Shown: positions 1 to 7,916, numbered from the stretch's first letter. The stretch: DNA of 64,000 nt from Gracilibacillus orientalis (GCF_900114645.1 NZ_FOTR01000002.1:372001-436000), one strand, 5' to 3'. The notes: generated by a model not told the origin, from the sequence alone. Numbers and translations: made by a program.

Positions 1-114
1 ATATTAAGTATAGACCTTGGAGAATCAGAGCAAATAGAAAGTGTGGAGCTTGAGACACTTAGTAACGAAGTGTTAACTGGACTTCTTGGCTTGACTGTTC
101 TTGAACAGAAATAG
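1..114 (+). CDS. C-terminal fragment of an unidentified protein
   Basis: An open frame enters from the left edge and ends at TAG 112-114, giving the last 37 residues of a protein (it ends TGLLGLTVLEQK). The stretch is acidic and then hydrophobic, with no motif I recognise. A hairpin terminator follows six bases after the stop, which supports this being a real gene end. The family cannot be named from this fragment. Confidence 0.6.
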   Translation: MLSIDLGESEQIESVELETLSNEVLTGLLGLTVLEQK

Positions 115-120
115 TATAGA

Positions 121-161
121 GAAGATGATTTCTGTATCCACAGGAGTCATCTTCTTTCATT
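121..161 (+). terminator. Rho-independent terminator of the leftmost gene
   Basis: Perfect 8-bp stem GAAGATGA (121-128) / TCATCTTC (147-154) followed by a T-rich run. It lies directly after the stop codon at 114. Confidence 0.75.
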
Positions 162-225
162 TTTAGATGCATAAGAAGTCCAAACAGTAACAAACGATAG
201 TAATGCTTTTAATTTATAAAAAAGT

Positions 226-231
226 TATAAT
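226..231 (+). promoter_or_regulatory. Possible -10 box of fosB
   Basis: TATAAT lies 20 bases upstream of the fosB start. No good -35 box is visible at the right distance, so this is a weak call resting on one hexamer. Confidence 0.35.
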
Positions 232-250
232 ATAACTCGGGGTGATAAAA

Positions 251-673
251 ATGTCTATAAAAGGACTAAATCATTTTTTGTTTTCAGTTTCTCACTTGGA
301 AAAATCTATTGATTTCTATCAAAAAGTATTTGATGCTAAGTTGTTAGTTAAAGGCAGGAACACAGCATACTTCGATTTGAATGGTATGTGGATTGCTCTT
401 AATGCAGAAAAAGATATACCACGTAATGAAATACATAAATCATACACACATATCGCCTTTTCAATAGAAGAAGCTGATTTTGATGAGATGTACAACAGAC
501 TCAAGGAATTGAATGTAAACATATTGCCGGGTCGTCCAAGGGACAAAAGAGATAAGAAATCTATTTATTTCACCGACCCTGATGGTCATAAATTTGAGCT
601 TCATACAGGTACTTTAGAGGATAGATTGGATTACTATAAACAAGAAAAAACGCATATGGAATTTTTTGATTAA
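251..673 (+). CDS. fosB: FosB-type metallothiol transferase (fosfomycin resistance)
   Basis: A 140-residue cytoplasmic enzyme of the vicinal-oxygen-chelate (glyoxalase) superfamily. FosB enzymes add bacillithiol to fosfomycin and open its epoxide. The metal ligands of the family are present: His8 (GLNHF), His67 (SYTHIAF) and Glu116 ([14 protein letters not shown]), and the C-terminal HTGTLxDRLxYY signature is typical. Length is normal. The ATG at 251 is preferred over the GTG at 242 because GGGGTG lies at good spacing and known FosB proteins begin at this point. It is convergent with the MFS gene and shares a palindromic terminator with it. Substrate is by homology. Confidence 0.92.
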   Translation: MSIKGLNHFLFSVSHLEKSIDFYQKVFDAKLLVKGRNTAYFDLNGMWIALNAEKDIPRNEIHKSYTHIAFSIEEADFDEMYNRLKELNVNILPGRPRDKRDKKSIYFTDPDGHKFELHTGTLEDRLDYYKQEKTHMEFFD

Positions 674-677
674 ATTT

Positions 678-712
678 TAAAAAAAGATCATACATGCTAG
701 CATGTATGATCT
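678..712 (-). terminator. Palindromic terminator between fosB and the MFS gene
   Basis: A perfect 28-base palindrome at 685-712 with a run of A on its left side (678-685), which becomes a U tract for transcripts read leftward. It therefore mainly ends the MFS transcript, though it could also stop fosB. Confidence 0.8.
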
Positions 713-728
713 ACAATAGTATTGATAT

Positions 729-1913
729 TTATACTTTTTTAGGAAAAACTGGAAGTAACGTACCGATTAAAGCTATACCTGCACATACAAAAAACATCAT
801 TGAAAAACCAGTTATCGCCATACCACTCACAGTTAGAAAAATAATAATATCAAATCCTGAATCTAATATCGATAATAGGGAGATAGTAGTCGCCCTAACA
901 TTAGAAGGAATGATTTCATTAGAAAGTTGCGAGTAAACAGGGTATCTAATAGCACTTACAAGTTTGAGGATTAATAGGATGCCTAAAAGTATCCCCAAAT
1001 AGGAAGTAAAAGTTGCAATTCCTATCAGTCCTAGCACAGCCAGTAAGCCAGTAATAAACAGAAGGTGTACACGGCTTATTCTTTCTGTCATCCAACCAAT
1101 TGTACGAGATGCAGTAAACCCTATTAAAGCAGCGCTTGCATAAACAATACCTATCGAATAAACAGGAAGACCTGCATCTACCAAAAGCTTCTGATCAAAC
1201 TTTTCAAAAATTGCAGTCGCAGGTATGAATACAAGAGTTATATTCATAAACATCCATAAAACTTGAGGGTGTTTCTTTATTGTAAAGAATCCTTCTTTAA
1301 GTTGTGTTCTAATATCATTTTGATATGTGCCTTGATTGGGTGGATTTTTAATAAACAATAATAAAGTAAATTGCAAGGACATAAAAAATAAACTCAAAAC
1401 AATTAATAGCTTAAATTGTCCATCAGATAAGTCTTTTGCCAGAATCGCACCTATTATTACTACAATGATGGTAACTAGGAATTTAGCTGAATCAATTTGT
1501 CCCATTGCCCTATCCATTTTGTTCTCTTCATTAGATAAAATTAATGATTCATATATTAGAGCTTCATCTGAACCACTAAAAAAAGTAGCAGCAAATCCAG
1601 TTAATAAGCTACTCAAAAAGAACACCCAAGGTTCATAAGCCCATAATAATAATGCATGACTACCAATTCCTAATAATGAGCCGATTAAGAAAGACATCTT
1701 AGCTCCAAATCGGTCTGCAAATATTCCTGTAGGCACTTCACCTATGAGTACTCCTAAACTAAAGAAAACCATAACCAATAGGATGAGCCTTTCATCTAAT
1801 CCACGAGAAAAATAAAACAGAGTCAAAACTGGAGTAATAAATAGGATACTACCAAATATTTTAGACCAAAATAAAAACTTAATATTATGTTCCGCTAAAG
1901 TATTTTTCTTCAT
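729..1913 (-). CDS. MFS drug-efflux transporter (macrolide-efflux-like)
   Basis: A 394-residue, 12-helix major facilitator protein, probably a proton-driven drug exporter in the membrane. The loop after helix 2 carries the family signature (GEVPTGIFADRFGAK, a form of GxxxDRxGRK). It resembles the Mef/drug-efflux branch rather than sugar transporters. The start is the ATG at 1913, which has AGGAGG seven bases upstream; a longer frame beginning at 1937 lacks that site. An 18-codon leader gene and competing hairpins precede it, suggesting antibiotic-inducible translation. The exported compound is unknown, and assignment to macrolides is an inference from the leader arrangement. Confidence 0.82.
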   Translation of the reverse strand: MKKNTLAEHNIKFLFWSKIFGSILFITPVLTLFYFSRGLDERLILLVMVFFSLGVLIGEVPTGIFADRFGAKMSFLIGSLLGIGSHALLLWAYEPWVFFLSSLLTGFAATFFSGSDEALIYESLILSNEENKMDRAMGQIDSAKFLVTIIVVIIGAILAKDLSDGQFKLLIVLSLFFMSLQFTLLLFIKNPPNQGTYQNDIRTQLKEGFFTIKKHPQVLWMFMNITLVFIPATAIFEKFDQKLLVDAGLPVYSIGIVYASAALIGFTASRTIGWMTERISRVHLLFITGLLAVLGLIGIATFTSYLGILLGILLILKLVSAIRYPVYSQLSNEIIPSNVRATTISLLSILDSGFDIIIFLTVSGMAITGFSMMFFVCAGIALIGTLLPVFPKKV

Positions 1914-1916
1914 TGT

Positions 1917-2004
1917 ACCTCCTGCTAATAAAATCAATTACGGATTGTTAAGCAGGAGTAAAGCATGCTAGATTATTAGATTTTAACTTGCTCTCACCCC
2001 TGCT
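1917..2004 (-). promoter_or_regulatory. Translational attenuator of the MFS gene
   Basis: On the minus strand three related segments are visible. Segment 1 (2004-1990, AGCAGGGGTGAGAGC) lies inside the leader gene. Segment 2 (1964-1951, GCTTTACTCCTGCT) can pair with segment 1 over about 12 bp. Segment 3 (1926-1917, AGCAGGAGGT) contains the ribosome binding site of the transporter and can also pair with segment 2 over 8 bp. Pairing 2:3 hides the ribosome binding site and pairing 1:2 frees it. A TATAAT at 2076-2071 may be the -10 box. The mechanism is inferred. Confidence 0.7.
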
Positions 2005-2039
2005 ATCATTGTGGAGTTAACAGTTAAAGTTTTTGACAT
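1983..2039 (-). CDS. 18-residue leader peptide of the MFS gene
   Basis: Short gene MSKTLTVNSTMIAGVRAS, ending in TAA 69 bases before the transporter start. GGGAGG lies eight bases upstream of its ATG, as strong as the site of the main gene. Its last codons form the left arm of the attenuator hairpin, so a ribosome translating to the stop would cover segment 1. Leader peptides of this kind precede erm, msr/mef and cat resistance genes, where drug-stalled ribosomes switch expression. The peptide is not one I can match to a described leader. Confidence 0.65.
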   Translation of the reverse strand: MSKTLTVNSTMIAGVRAS

Positions 2040-2146
2040 ATGAAATTCCTCCCTCATTATTCTATTATTCATTATATAATAATTCTTTCCATTCCATAAC
2101 CTATAACAATTCATTTGCCAATTTTATAATGATAAAAGTAAGACCA

Positions 2147-2185
2147 TCAGTGGAGGGTTTACCGAGGGTTAACATCGTGATAAAT
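2147..2185 (+). repeat. Divergent copy of a dispersed repeat
   Basis: About 40 bases that align, with one gap and roughly three quarters identity, to 22471-22509. The shared tail CGTGATAAATT is exact. The left hairpin arm seen at 22450 is missing here. It lies just beyond the end of the Nudix gene. Confidence 0.45.
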
Positions 2186-2195
2186 TTTTCTATAA

Positions 2196-2636
2196 TTATT
2201 CTTGTATGAGCGTCATTAAACTTTCAGGTACAATCCTTAATTGACCATTTTCAAATTCGCTTAGAGGTTTCCAGAATAGCTTGAATGATGTTCCATCATC
2301 TTCTTTTCCTTCAAAGGAATTAATCTTGTAAAGTGAATCGTCAACAAATGATGCATCATAAACCATAACAACTTCATGTCCAATATCACCGTTATATGTA
2401 AAAATATTTTCAATGGTTCCTAAATATTTAAGATTAGTAATTTCTTTCTCTATCTCTTCTTGAACTTCTCTAATTAGTGCATCAGAGCTTAATTCTCCAT
2501 ATTCAATACCACCACCAATTGGACGATAAAAGTATTGTTTCTTTATAGAATCATAGCCTTCTGCAACAAGAATTGAGTCATTATTGCTAAATAAACAAAT
2601 AACTATTGGTCTTATTAGCCCTTTTTTCATTTTCAT
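2196..2636 (-). CDS. Nudix hydrolase
   Basis: A 146-residue soluble protein with a full Nudix box, beginning at GGGIEYGE and ending REVQEEIEKEI (about residues 41-66), which matches GX5EX7REUXEEXGU with Glu residues to bind Mg2+. Such enzymes hydrolyse nucleoside diphosphates linked to another moiety, for example oxidised nucleotides or nucleotide sugars. The substrate is not predictable here. The ATG at 2636 has AGGAGG six bases upstream. It is probably transcribed alone. Confidence 0.87.
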   Translation of the reverse strand: MKMKKGLIRPIVICLFSNNDSILVAEGYDSIKKQYFYRPIGGGIEYGELSSDALIREVQEEIEKEITNLKYLGTIENIFTYNGDIGHEVVMVYDASFVDDSLYKINSFEGKEDDGTSFKLFWKPLSEFENGQLRIVPESLMTLIQE

Positions 2637-2735
2637 TGGAACCTCCTATACTCAAAATATAAAAATGATCCCAGGCAATGTCCCTGTTTTGCCATAAGCT
2701 TACTGCAAATATTTTGCAGCTGTTATCTTAATAAG

Positions 2736-3026
2736 TCATATGGGTTCATCTGTTCTTTTTTTCTTAAATATGCCTACTAAGAGCATAGTTAATCCAATGA
2801 TAAAGCCTATCGGAAACAATATTATAATTGTTCCAGGTATTACCCATCCGTTCTCAGAGACAAAAGCAAATGTTAAACCAATAGCAAAAGATAAGAATGG
2901 TGAGATTGCCACCATAAGAGTAATACCCCATACAATGTATTTTCTTTTTTTAGACTTATTTTCGCTTAGAATATAAGCTACAAGTGCTCCAAAAATAGCT
3001 ATTCCATATCCTACAACAAATGCCAT
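2736..3026 (-). CDS. Small membrane protein, unknown function
   Basis: A 96-residue protein with three likely membrane helices (about residues 4-20, 32-54 and 60-85) and a basic tail (FKKKRTDEPI). I do not recognise a family. The ATG at 3026 is chosen because AAGGAG lies seven bases upstream; an in-frame start at 3065 has no such site. Its neighbours give no clue to function. Confidence 0.6.
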   Translation of the reverse strand: MAFVVGYGIAIFGALVAYILSENKSKKRKYIVWGITLMVAISPFLSFAIGLTFAFVSENGWVIPGTIIILFPIGFIIGLTMLLVGIFKKKRTDEPI

Positions 3027-3089
3027 CTTACCACTCCTTTTCACTATTTTAACATAATATTCCATTATTTCGTTTTAATTTTAAGACAT

Positions 3090-3117
3090 AAAAAAAGACG
3101 ATCATTTGAGGATCGCC
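3090..3117 (-). terminator. Terminator downstream of the SDR-like gene
   Basis: On the minus strand GGCGATC (3117-3111) pairs with GATCGTC (3103-3097), with one G-U pair, followed by seven T (3096-3090). It probably ends the transcript of the gene at 3281-3880. Confidence 0.65.
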
Positions 3118-3173
3118 ATGTTTGAAAAATATCTTTAAGTCTAATATTAAGAAGTATACGTTTCTACATTAGT

Positions 3174-3250
3174 CGGACATCTGATTCGTTATTTACTTAA
3201 ACTCCTAAGAAATCCACTTCAACTTTGCCAAATAACGGAATAAATGTCCG
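3174..3250 (+). repeat. 77-bp inverted-repeat element (REP/MITE-like)
   Basis: Two 21-base arms, 3174-3194 and 3230-3250, are inverted copies with 17 of 21 matches. The ends CGGACAT and the inner GTTATTT are exact. The 35-base middle has no coding potential. It lies between the SDR gene and its terminator and could fold into a long hairpin in that mRNA. Confidence 0.6.
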
Positions 3251-3280
3251 TGTTAAAGCTATGTAATAGTGAAATGCATA

Positions 3281-3880
3281 TTAATAAACTTTATACACTT
3301 GCCCTGTCTGAGCACCTTCAACACTTTTCACAAATGCATTCGCAACTTTATCAGCTGGTACTGGATTAAACCCTTTAAAAAATGCACCAAATTTATCTAT
3401 GGATTCTTCTAGGACATTGGGACTTACAGTGTTAATTCGTATATTACGTTTCAATTCAATCGCTGCAGATTTGACAAAACCAGCTACCGCTCCATTAGCC
3501 ATAGCTGCTGAACTACCTTTTAAAATAGGATCATCCATCATAATTCCTGTAGTTAAGGTAAAACTTCCGCCCTCATTGATATAATGTTGTCCAACTAATA
3601 CTAGATTCACTTGGCCCTTTAGTTTACTATTAATAGCTATCTCATTTATTTCCGGTGTTAGCTCACTTAAATCACTAAAACGAGATGCTCCTGTTGCGCT
3701 TATAACAGCATCAATGTTTGGAATATCTTTATACATTTTTTCAATACTCTCTACAGACGTAAGGTCTACTTTATAATCTCCATTTGATTTACTAGCAATG
3801 ATAACTTCATGATCCAGTTTCAACTTTTCAGCCACAGATTTTCCTATTGTCCCAGTACCACCAATTAAAAGAATTTTCAT
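3281..3880 (-). CDS. SDR-fold protein lacking the catalytic Tyr/Lys
   Basis: A 199-residue short-chain dehydrogenase-type protein. The N-terminal nucleotide-binding motif GGTGTIG (residues 8-14) and the ISATGA segment are intact. Where classical SDRs carry YxxxK, this protein reads AMANGAVAGF, so both the catalytic Tyr and Lys appear absent. That fits the small Lin1944-like SDR group, whose function is unclear; NAD(P) binding without normal oxidoreductase chemistry is possible. The ATG at 3880 has AAGGAG eight bases upstream. It is monocistronic. Confidence 0.8.
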   Translation of the reverse strand: MKILLIGGTGTIGKSVAEKLKLDHEVIIASKSNGDYKVDLTSVESIEKMYKDIPNIDAVISATGASRFSDLSELTPEINEIAINSKLKGQVNLVLVGQHYINEGGSFTLTTGIMMDDPILKGSSAAMANGAVAGFVKSAAIELKRNIRINTVSPNVLEESIDKFGAFFKGFNPVPADKVANAFVKSVEGAQTGQVYKVY

Positions 3881-3940
3881 ACAATCACTCCTTTTATAAA
3901 AATATGAACATTTTTCCTTTTTTTAAAAACCCAACCGTTT

Positions 3941-4243
3941 CTATACATTATCAAGATAAAAAACAGCAATTATTGTTAAAATCATAATAACAACTCCTAT
4001 CCACTCTTTGACACTGGTTTTGATATCCATTTTTTTGTTATACCAATTCATTTTTATTAATTCTAAAATTAGTAAAAACACCAATACAGGCATAAATAAA
4101 ATTCTATACACTTGAAAAGAGTCCGAAAGATTGATAGTTAAAAGTAAGGCTGTCAGCCAAAATATAAGCATACACACATTCTTTGCTACTTTATATTTTT
4201 TTTCGTTAAAAAGATATTCAATAACATTTTCCTTTATCAACAT
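3941..4243 (-). CDS. Small three-helix membrane protein, unknown
   Basis: A 100-residue protein with hydrophobic segments at about residues 20-38, 48-62 and 82-98 and a basic loop (NWYNKKMDIK) between the second and third. No family is recognised. GGGGGAAGG immediately precedes the ATG, an unusual but usable ribosome binding site. It has its own intergenic space on both sides. Confidence 0.6.
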   Translation of the reverse strand: MLIKENVIEYLFNEKKYKVAKNVCMLIFWLTALLLTINLSDSFQVYRILFMPVLVFLLILELIKMNWYNKKMDIKTSVKEWIGVVIMILTIIAVFYLDNV

Positions 4244-4544
4244 CCTTCCCCCTTATGACTTAAGTATAAAAGAGCGATTACTTGTTGTTTTTAGCCATTT
4301 TCAATATAGGAAATTAATTGCAAACAGCATATATATCGCGAAAATAGGCATAAAAACCTCATCATCCATACTAACATATAATTCCATTTTTTACAGAAGG
4401 GAAAATTACTCCACTGAATGATTCTTTTTATTCTTGACCCCAATTGGTTAATAATCACTACTTTAAACCTAGTTACTTGAAGTAGCATATCACTTACAAT
4501 AGTTAAAGATGCTTCATAATTAATAACAACGAGGAAGTGAAATA
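4244..4544. other. Intergenic region without a supported gene
   Basis: AT-rich space between divergent genes, so it should hold two promoters, but no convincing -35/-10 pair was found. Short open frames on both strands lack ribosome binding sites and family resemblance. Confidence 0.5.
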
Positions 4545-5519
4545 ATGAGTAAAAAATTTTGGTCTTTATTTATGTTTTCATTTATTATGCTTTCAGGCTG
4601 TAGCCTTTTAAGTGACACAGATCCTGAATTTTCGAGAGAAAAGTATGATGACTGGTATGAACAAGAACAATATGAATTAGCTTTAGAAGAAGTAAATCAA
4701 CGATTGGAAAAATACCCCGAAGATCCATTACTGCATAATGAGAAAGGTTATGTTCTAAATTTAATGGGGCAACATGAAGAAGCATTACAACCGCTAGATC
4801 AAGCAATTGAACTAGATGACCAAATGGATAGTGCATTCAATAACAAGGCTCTGTCATTAAATGAACTAGGCGACTATGAACAAGCCATTGTTGCTGCACA
4901 AAAAGCGATTGATATTAGTGATAAGGAGCCTGAACAATTTATCAATATGGGAAATGCTCATTCCTTGCTGGAAAGGGATGAAAAAGCTCTAGAATATTAT
5001 AATAAAGCTTTAGAGATTGATGATAGCGCTCCTAATGCTCTATACGGAAAAGGAATTTCACTTTACTTCTTAGCCGAATATGAGAAAGGAATTCCTTATT
5101 TAGAACGGTACATAAAGGCATATCCCGAAGATATCGACGGATTATGGTATCTTGTCTACTCTCATGATTTATTAGAGGAATATAGTGATACGATTCCTTA
5201 TTTAGACAAGATTATTGAGCTTGAATCAGAACAACCATTAGATGCTTTAGATTATAAAGGCCTGATGCTTACATATGCGGGGAATTTTAAAGAAGCTGAA
5301 GAAGTCTACAACAATATTATCGAGCAATATCCAAATGAAGCACTTGGATATTACGGAAAAAGTATAGCACTTGTGCAACAAGGAGAAGTTGATCAAGGGT
5401 TGGAGGAATTGGATAAATCCATAGAATTAAATGATACATTTAAAGATACAGCATACAATGATCCACTATTTTCTCCTATTTATGAAGATGAAACATTTAT
5501 TGAGTTAACGGAATATTAA
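4545..5519 (+). CDS. TPR-repeat lipoprotein
   Basis: A 324-residue secreted lipoprotein. The signal peptide ends in the lipobox LSGC (Cys19), so the mature protein should be anchored to the outer face of the membrane. The rest is acidic and made of roughly seven tetratricopeptide repeats (repeating motifs such as NEKGYVLNLMGQHEEAL and YYNKALEIDD). These form a helical scaffold for protein-protein contact; the partner is unknown. GAGGAAGTG precedes the ATG. A strong bidirectional terminator follows. Confidence 0.85.
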   Translation: MSKKFWSLFMFSFIMLSGCSLLSDTDPEFSREKYDDWYEQEQYELALEEVNQRLEKYPEDPLLHNEKGYVLNLMGQHEEALQPLDQAIELDDQMDSAFNNKALSLNELGDYEQAIVAAQKAIDISDKEPEQFINMGNAHSLLERDEKALEYYNKALEIDDSAPNALYGKGISLYFLAEYEKGIPYLERYIKAYPEDIDGLWYLVYSHDLLEEYSDTIPYLDKIIELESEQPLDALDYKGLMLTYAGNFKEAEEVYNNIIEQYPNEALGYYGKSIALVQQGEVDQGLEELDKSIELNDTFKDTAYNDPLFSPIYEDETFIELTEY

Positions 5520-5556
5520 TTGAAATGACTGTCCGTAGTTAGTCACTTCATCACCG

Positions 5557-5592
5557 AAAAGTACCAACCAACAAAAGGATTGGTACTTTTTT
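5557..5592 (+). terminator. Bidirectional terminator
   Basis: Perfect 11-bp stem AAAAGTACCAA (5557-5567) / TTGGTACTTTT (5580-5590) with T on the right and A on the left, so it can work for the lipoprotein gene and for the converging ylmB-like gene. Confidence 0.85.
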
Positions 5593-5599
5593 ATGCTTT

Positions 5600-6874
5600 T
5601 TACTGTTTCCTTGCATTACACCACGTTGGAATAAACGTTAGCATAGTCTTCGTAAATGTAATTAATTCACTCCATTCTATTTTTTCATCAACAGAATGTG
5701 CTTCATTTAATTTTCCAGGGCCATAAATCGCTGTTGGAATACCAGCATCATCAAACCAGCCCGCATCTGTCACAGTTTTCGACATCCCAATTGAAGTGGT
5801 TTCCTGTTCGACTGTGTTATGTGATTGCTGCAGGAGCTTAATTGCTGAATGCTCTGGATCTATCTCCGCAGATGGAAAGATTTCACCGCGATCCTCTATC
5901 ATTGATTTGCCACCCCATTCAAAAAGAAGCGGATTTTCCTGAAACCATGGATCATCTTTAACAGATTGTTTTAAGTAGTCCTCTACTTCTTTGGCAACTT
6001 CCCGATAATCTTCTCCCGGATAAAAATGAACCGTTATCCATAGACGACATTCATCAGCTACAAATGCCGGGTGACGTCCACCTTCAATGACCGCCGGATT
6101 AATCGTAGTTGTACCTTTTTTAAACCCTGGATACTGTTTGGTTTCCGCCCATTCCTGTTCCAACGCACGCAAGCTGTCGATAATTTGGGGCATTTTTTCG
6201 ATCGCACTAGCTCCATTACCTGTTTCATTTAATTCTGCGCGCATCCCATCATGGAACACTTCTTTGCTTTTTACTGTTACCCATCCAGTAATTACACCAC
6301 CTTGACCATGGATTTCCCGATTACTTCCATCAACAACCATCGCAAAATCTGCATCATATCCTTTTTCAATACAAGAAAGTGTACCCGCTTCACCAACTTC
6401 CTCGCCGATCACCGTTTGCAGCTGCAAATCACCTTTTAAGTCTATCCCTTCTTCATGTAACAGCTTTACTGCGAATAAAGAACAAGCAACAGCTCCTTTC
6501 ATATCAGAGACGCCACGACCATACAGATATCCTGCTTTTTCAGTGAGAGAAAAAGGGGATACGGTCCAACTGGAATCATCCCCTACTTCTGCTACATCAA
6601 TATGTCCGTTAATGATCAGACTATTGTAAGTGTCAGATTGCGTCCCTTTTTTGATACCGACAAGGTTAGGATCATTCGGAAATACATCCCAACGTTCAGT
6701 TTGAAAGTCTAACGCTTCTAAATACTCAGCAATATACGCCTGAATTTCAGAGGTGTTTCTAGCAGGTGGACTTACGGTCGGAAAACTAATAAGATCTGCT
6801 AGAATTTGCTTTAATTCGTCTTTTCGTTCCTCTACTAAATTTGCTAAATTAGTTATTTGAGGGTCACTCATCAT
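5600..6874 (-). CDS. ylmB: M20-family formylaminopyrimidine deformylase (YlmB-like)
   Basis: A 424-residue cytoplasmic metallohydrolase of the ArgE/DapE/M20 family. Metal-binding motifs are visible: NGHIDV, GRGVSDMKG and GEEVGEAGT. Alone this would be only an M20 deacylase, but it follows tenA with a four-base ATGA overlap and sits under a TPP riboswitch. That is the context of YlmB, which removes the formyl group from a base-degraded thiamin pyrimidine before TenA releases the hydroxymethyl pyrimidine. The start at 6874 is chosen from the overlap with the tenA stop; the next codon is also ATG. Confidence 0.85.
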   Translation of the reverse strand: MMSDPQITNLANLVEERKDELKQILADLISFPTVSPPARNTSEIQAYIAEYLEALDFQTERWDVFPNDPNLVGIKKGTQSDTYNSLIINGHIDVAEVGDDSSWTVSPFSLTEKAGYLYGRGVSDMKGAVACSLFAVKLLHEEGIDLKGDLQLQTVIGEEVGEAGTLSCIEKGYDADFAMVVDGSNREIHGQGGVITGWVTVKSKEVFHDGMRAELNETGNGASAIEKMPQIIDSLRALEQEWAETKQYPGFKKGTTTINPAVIEGGRHPAFVADECRLWITVHFYPGEDYREVAKEVEDYLKQSVKDDPWFQENPLLFEWGGKSMIEDRGEIFPSAEIDPEHSAIKLLQQSHNTVEQETTSIGMSKTVTDAGWFDDAGIPTAIYGPGKLNEAHSVDEKIEWSELITFTKTMLTFIPTWCNARKQ

Positions 6875-7554
6875 ATATTCACCGGCCAATCTTCTTTATT
6901 TTCAACCATATCCCAAAACATATATTCAAGCTGACTAGTCCTCACTACAATTTCCTCAAGTTTAGCTAACTCTTGTTCTGGCTTTCCTTCCGCGATCTGA
7001 TTCATCAACTGTTTTGTCTCCTGAGCTAATTCTGTAAACTCATCGGAACTATACATTTCCACCCAGCTACTGTAAAAATTATCATCATCTAAGGCACCCG
7101 GTACTTTCGCTAGTGACTTGCCGATAAAATTATAGCTCCATTCACACGCAAGCACTGATGCCACAACATTCTCCACACCTCCACGCTGAGACAAGTTCAA
7201 CATATAACTTGTATATGCCGTTGTAATCGCAGACGGTTCTGTTGATTCTAGTTCTTCTTTAGAAATACCGAAATCTGCTGCAAACTTACGGTGCAAGTCC
7301 ATTTCCACATCTAATACACCATGTAACAGCTTGGCAAAAGTCGTCATTTTCTCCAAATCGTCCGCTTTTGCACTTCCAATCGCAAAAAGTCTTGCATAAT
7401 CAATCAGGTAGACATAGTCTTGCTTTAACCAATGTTTAAACTTCTCCTGATCTAATGTCCCATCACCTAATCCCTTAACAAACGGATGTTCAAGATACGA
7501 ATTCCAAATCGGTTCCACTTTTCTCCATAGACGATCTGTAAACAATGCGCTCAT
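6871..7554 (-). CDS. tenA: Aminopyrimidine aminohydrolase / thiaminase II (TenA)
   Basis: A 227-residue all-helical TenA-family enzyme that converts aminomethyl-aminomethylpyrimidine to the hydroxymethyl form used for thiamin synthesis. The nucleophile is Cys137 in VLACEWSY, and the late LEYMFWDM segment carries the family's catalytic Glu. Length is normal. AAAGGAG precedes the ATG at 7554. It is the first gene of a two-gene operon with the ylmB-like gene. Its mRNA leader holds a TPP riboswitch, a terminator and a long repeat array, so expression should rise when thiamin pyrophosphate is low. Confidence 0.92.
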   Translation of the reverse strand: MSALFTDRLWRKVEPIWNSYLEHPFVKGLGDGTLDQEKFKHWLKQDYVYLIDYARLFAIGSAKADDLEKMTTFAKLLHGVLDVEMDLHRKFAADFGISKEELESTEPSAITTAYTSYMLNLSQRGGVENVVASVLACEWSYNFIGKSLAKVPGALDDDNFYSSWVEMYSSDEFTELAQETKQLMNQIAEGKPEQELAKLEEIVVRTSQLEYMFWDMVENKEDWPVNI

Positions 7555-7616
7555 TTTGCACGCTCCTTTTTATTAATTTGGGTATCATAGTTCGTATTTC
7601 TCCTGTAGTAGTGAAT

Positions 7617-7861
7617 AAATCCTAAAAGTTGATAGTAAACTCACGTAAGTTGCCAGTAAATCCTAAAAGTTGATAGTAAAATCACATAAGTTGCCAGTAA
7701 ATCTTAAAAGTTGATAGTAAAATCACATAAGTTGCCAGTAAATCTTAGAAGTTGATAGTAAAATCACGTAAGTTGCCAGTAAATCTAGAAGTTGATAGTA
7801 AAATCACGTAAGTTGCCAGTAAATCTTAAAAGTTGATAGTAAAATCACGTAAGTTGCCAGT
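7617..7861 (+). repeat. Phased tandem array: six 41-bp units, twelve ~20.5-bp half-units
   Basis: Six units (one is 40 bp) begin at 7617, 7658, 7699, 7740, 7781 and 7821. Each unit holds two half-units with alternating cores AGTTGATAGTAAA and AGTTGCCAGTAAA (small variations flank them). The AGTTG cores start at 7627, 7648, 7668, 7689, 7709, 7730, 7750, 7771, 7790, 7811, 7831 and 7852, a spacing of 19-21 and a mean near 20.5 bp. The array lies in the transcribed leader between the riboswitch terminator and tenA. A 41-bp unit cannot keep a reading frame, so it is not coding. Confidence 0.9.
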
Positions 7862-7883
7862 AAACTCGTAACAATGCCATAAC

Positions 7884-7916
7884 AAAAACCCATCACCAAT
7901 GTAAGGAGATGGGTTT
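7884..7916 (-). terminator. TPP riboswitch-controlled terminator
   Basis: On the minus strand AAACCCATC (7916-7908) pairs with GATGGGTTTTT (7894-7884). It lies about 35 bases downstream of the aptamer, the expected place for the expression platform of a thiamin riboswitch. Confidence 0.8.

Noticed and set aside
7617-7861. CRISPR array
   Set aside because: The spacing is continuous, with two alternating cores, no unique spacers of 30 or more bases and no cas genes.
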